A stretch of DNA of 5,813 nt, from NCBI GenBank assembly GCA_964436005.1, contig CAYTBK010000215.1, positions 1-5,813 of the forward strand, given 5' to 3'. This document shows positions 5,219 through 5,813 of the stretch, piece after piece. Source of the stretch: JAGNHB01 sp964436005 (GTDB lineage Bacteria > Acidobacteriota > JAAYUB01). The notes beneath the pieces are model-generated. The model saw only the letters and a program-made list of their open reading frames with translations. It did no database searches and was not told the DNA's origin. Positions within the stretch are counted from its first letter, which is position 1. Each line of letters starts with the position of its first letter. A program made the position numbers and the translations under genes.

Positions 5219-5813
5219 CACCAGGACGCGGTGCCGGAAGACGATCTTCTTCGTTTCCCCTGGCTGGAGCGTGAGTTCCCAGCTCAGGGCGGCCTTGGGG
5301 TTGACCTGGGTCAGGCCGCTGGCCAGAACCCGCACCTCGGCCGTGGGCTGCGAGCCGACCACCTCGCCGGCGAGCTCCTTCTTCACCAGGACGTCCACCG
5401 CCTTGTTTTTCGTGTTGGCCACGGTGAGCTCGCTCTTCACGACCACCACGTCCCATTCCCCGGAATACTCCGTGGGCGCGCTGCGGCGACGGGTCTCCTC
5501 CAGTTCCGACCGGCGCGCCAGGATCCCGAGGGAACGCGTGACTTTCAGCAGCGTCTTCGCTCCCGGCGGCGTGAAGCCGAGCATGTCCTGCCCCAGCAGG
5601 TCACTGCCGCGGGTGATCATGACCGGCGCGGTGGTCCAGGGGGCCTTCCCGGCATTGGTCAAACGGAGCGAGTGCCAGACCACTTCCTCGCGTGCCCCCT
5701 CGCCCGGGCGAGAGGCGTTCCGCCACCCCGGGTCCGCCTCCCCCGCATCCAGGTCCCAGACATAGACGTCGCGGCAGGGAACCGCCAGGCGGAACAGGGG
5801 GGCCTCCGCCCGC
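5207..5813 (-). CDS. DUF4139-like protein, C-terminal 201 residues (5' end outside window)
   Basis: The frame stays open from the stop at 5207 to the window edge, so the N-terminus is missing. A GTG at 5683 is only internal, because the sequence upstream of it reads as coherent protein (for example LAVPCRDVYVWDLDAGEAD). The visible part looks like the C-terminal beta-rich region of DUF4139 proteins. It has a LTNAGKAPWTTAPVMI stretch, LLGQDMLGFTPPGAKTLL, a short charged helical stretch (RRSELEETRRR), then an LTVANTKNKAVDVLV strand pair. It ends with WELTLQPGETKKIVF, the tryptophan and PGE-K signature near the end of that domain. DUF4139 has no established biochemical role; many members are exported and have an N-terminal coiled-coil DUF4140 half that would lie outside this window. 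It converges on the response regulator with an 8-bp overlap and no intergenic space. Family assignment is by eye and moderately sure. Confidence 0.7.
   Translation of the reverse strand, partial: RAEAPLFRLAVPCRDVYVWDLDAGEADPGWRNASRPGEGAREEVVWHSLRLTNAGKAPWTTAPVMITRGSDLLGQDMLGFTPPGAKTLLKVTRSLGILARRSELEETRRRSAPTEYSGEWDVVVVKSELTVANTKNKAVDVLVKKELAGEVVGSQPTAEVRVLASGLTQVNPKAALSWELTLQPGETKKIVFRHRVLVPVR
5215..5237 (+). terminator. Possible terminator hairpin after the response regulator
   Basis: Perfect 8-bp arms CCGGCACC (5215-5222) and GGTGCCGG (5230-5237) enclose a 7-base loop and begin directly after the TGA of the response regulator. No continuous T-run follows, only a pyrimidine-rich tract (about 5245-5260), so it may act weakly, with Rho, or as a 3' stabilising hairpin. 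It lies inside the last codons of the convergent gene. It shares bases 5215-5218 with the preceding inverted repeat, so the two cannot form together. Confidence 0.45.

Noticed and set aside
5207..5683. GTG at 5683 as the start of the right-edge gene
   Set aside because: The frame remains open to the window end and the upstream residues look like real protein, so the gene begins outside the window.
2205..5765. A + strand open frame of 1186 codons in another phase
   Set aside because: Arg/Pro/Gly-rich translation running through gene ends and an opposing gene. It stays open only because stops are rare at high GC.
1..5813. Search for tRNA/rRNA genes, CRISPR arrays, insertion sequences, integrase or att-like repeats
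   Set aside because: No spaced direct repeats, terminal inverted repeats, transposase-like protein or structured RNA pattern was seen.

Overview
The window is dense, GC-rich bacterial chromosome with ordinary housekeeping and signalling genes. It shows no phage, transposon, CRISPR or RNA gene. Strong Shine-Dalgarno sites, a DksA/TraR-type RNA polymerase factor, a lipoprotein signal peptide and a DUF4139-like protein fit a high-GC bacterium, probably Gram-negative. A deltaproteobacterium-like or other poorly sampled lineage is plausible, but the sequence does not allow a firm assignment.

Layout. Bases 1-1200 hold a two-gene + strand unit: a compact DksA/TraR-family zinc-finger protein, then a ComF-family phosphoribosyltransferase with four N-terminal CxxC pairs. 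It ends in a textbook hairpin (1168-1195) that can terminate transcription in both directions. Facing it on the - strand is a small, unrecognised lipoprotein gene (1213-1635). That gene has a perfect AGGAGG ribosome binding site and a well-spaced sigma70-like promoter with A-tracts upstream. A divergent intergenic region of about 200 bp separates it from a large + strand gene (about 1834-4266). The large gene encodes an 810-residue membrane protein: seven helices, a spermidine-synthase-like Rossmann domain, then seven more helices. A 126-bp gap (4267-4392) holds a candidate promoter for an orphan response regulator (4393-5214). Its receiver domain is followed by three repeats that fit the MshEN/GspE-N c-di-GMP-binding motif, the first of them nearly perfectly. 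Convergent to it, and overlapping by 8 bp, is the 3' part of a - strand gene with a DUF4139-like C-terminal domain (5207 to beyond 5813).

How the genes relate. Only the first two are likely cotranscribed. The other genes look like separate transcription units with their own signals, so no single pathway unites the window.

The points most worth following are: (i) the response regulator, which may join phosphorylation input to c-di-GMP sensing; (ii) the spermidine-synthase-like membrane protein, which has lost most expected aminopropyltransferase residues and carries an internal duplication of a transmembrane module; (iii) nested inverted repeats exactly over the convergent stop codons.
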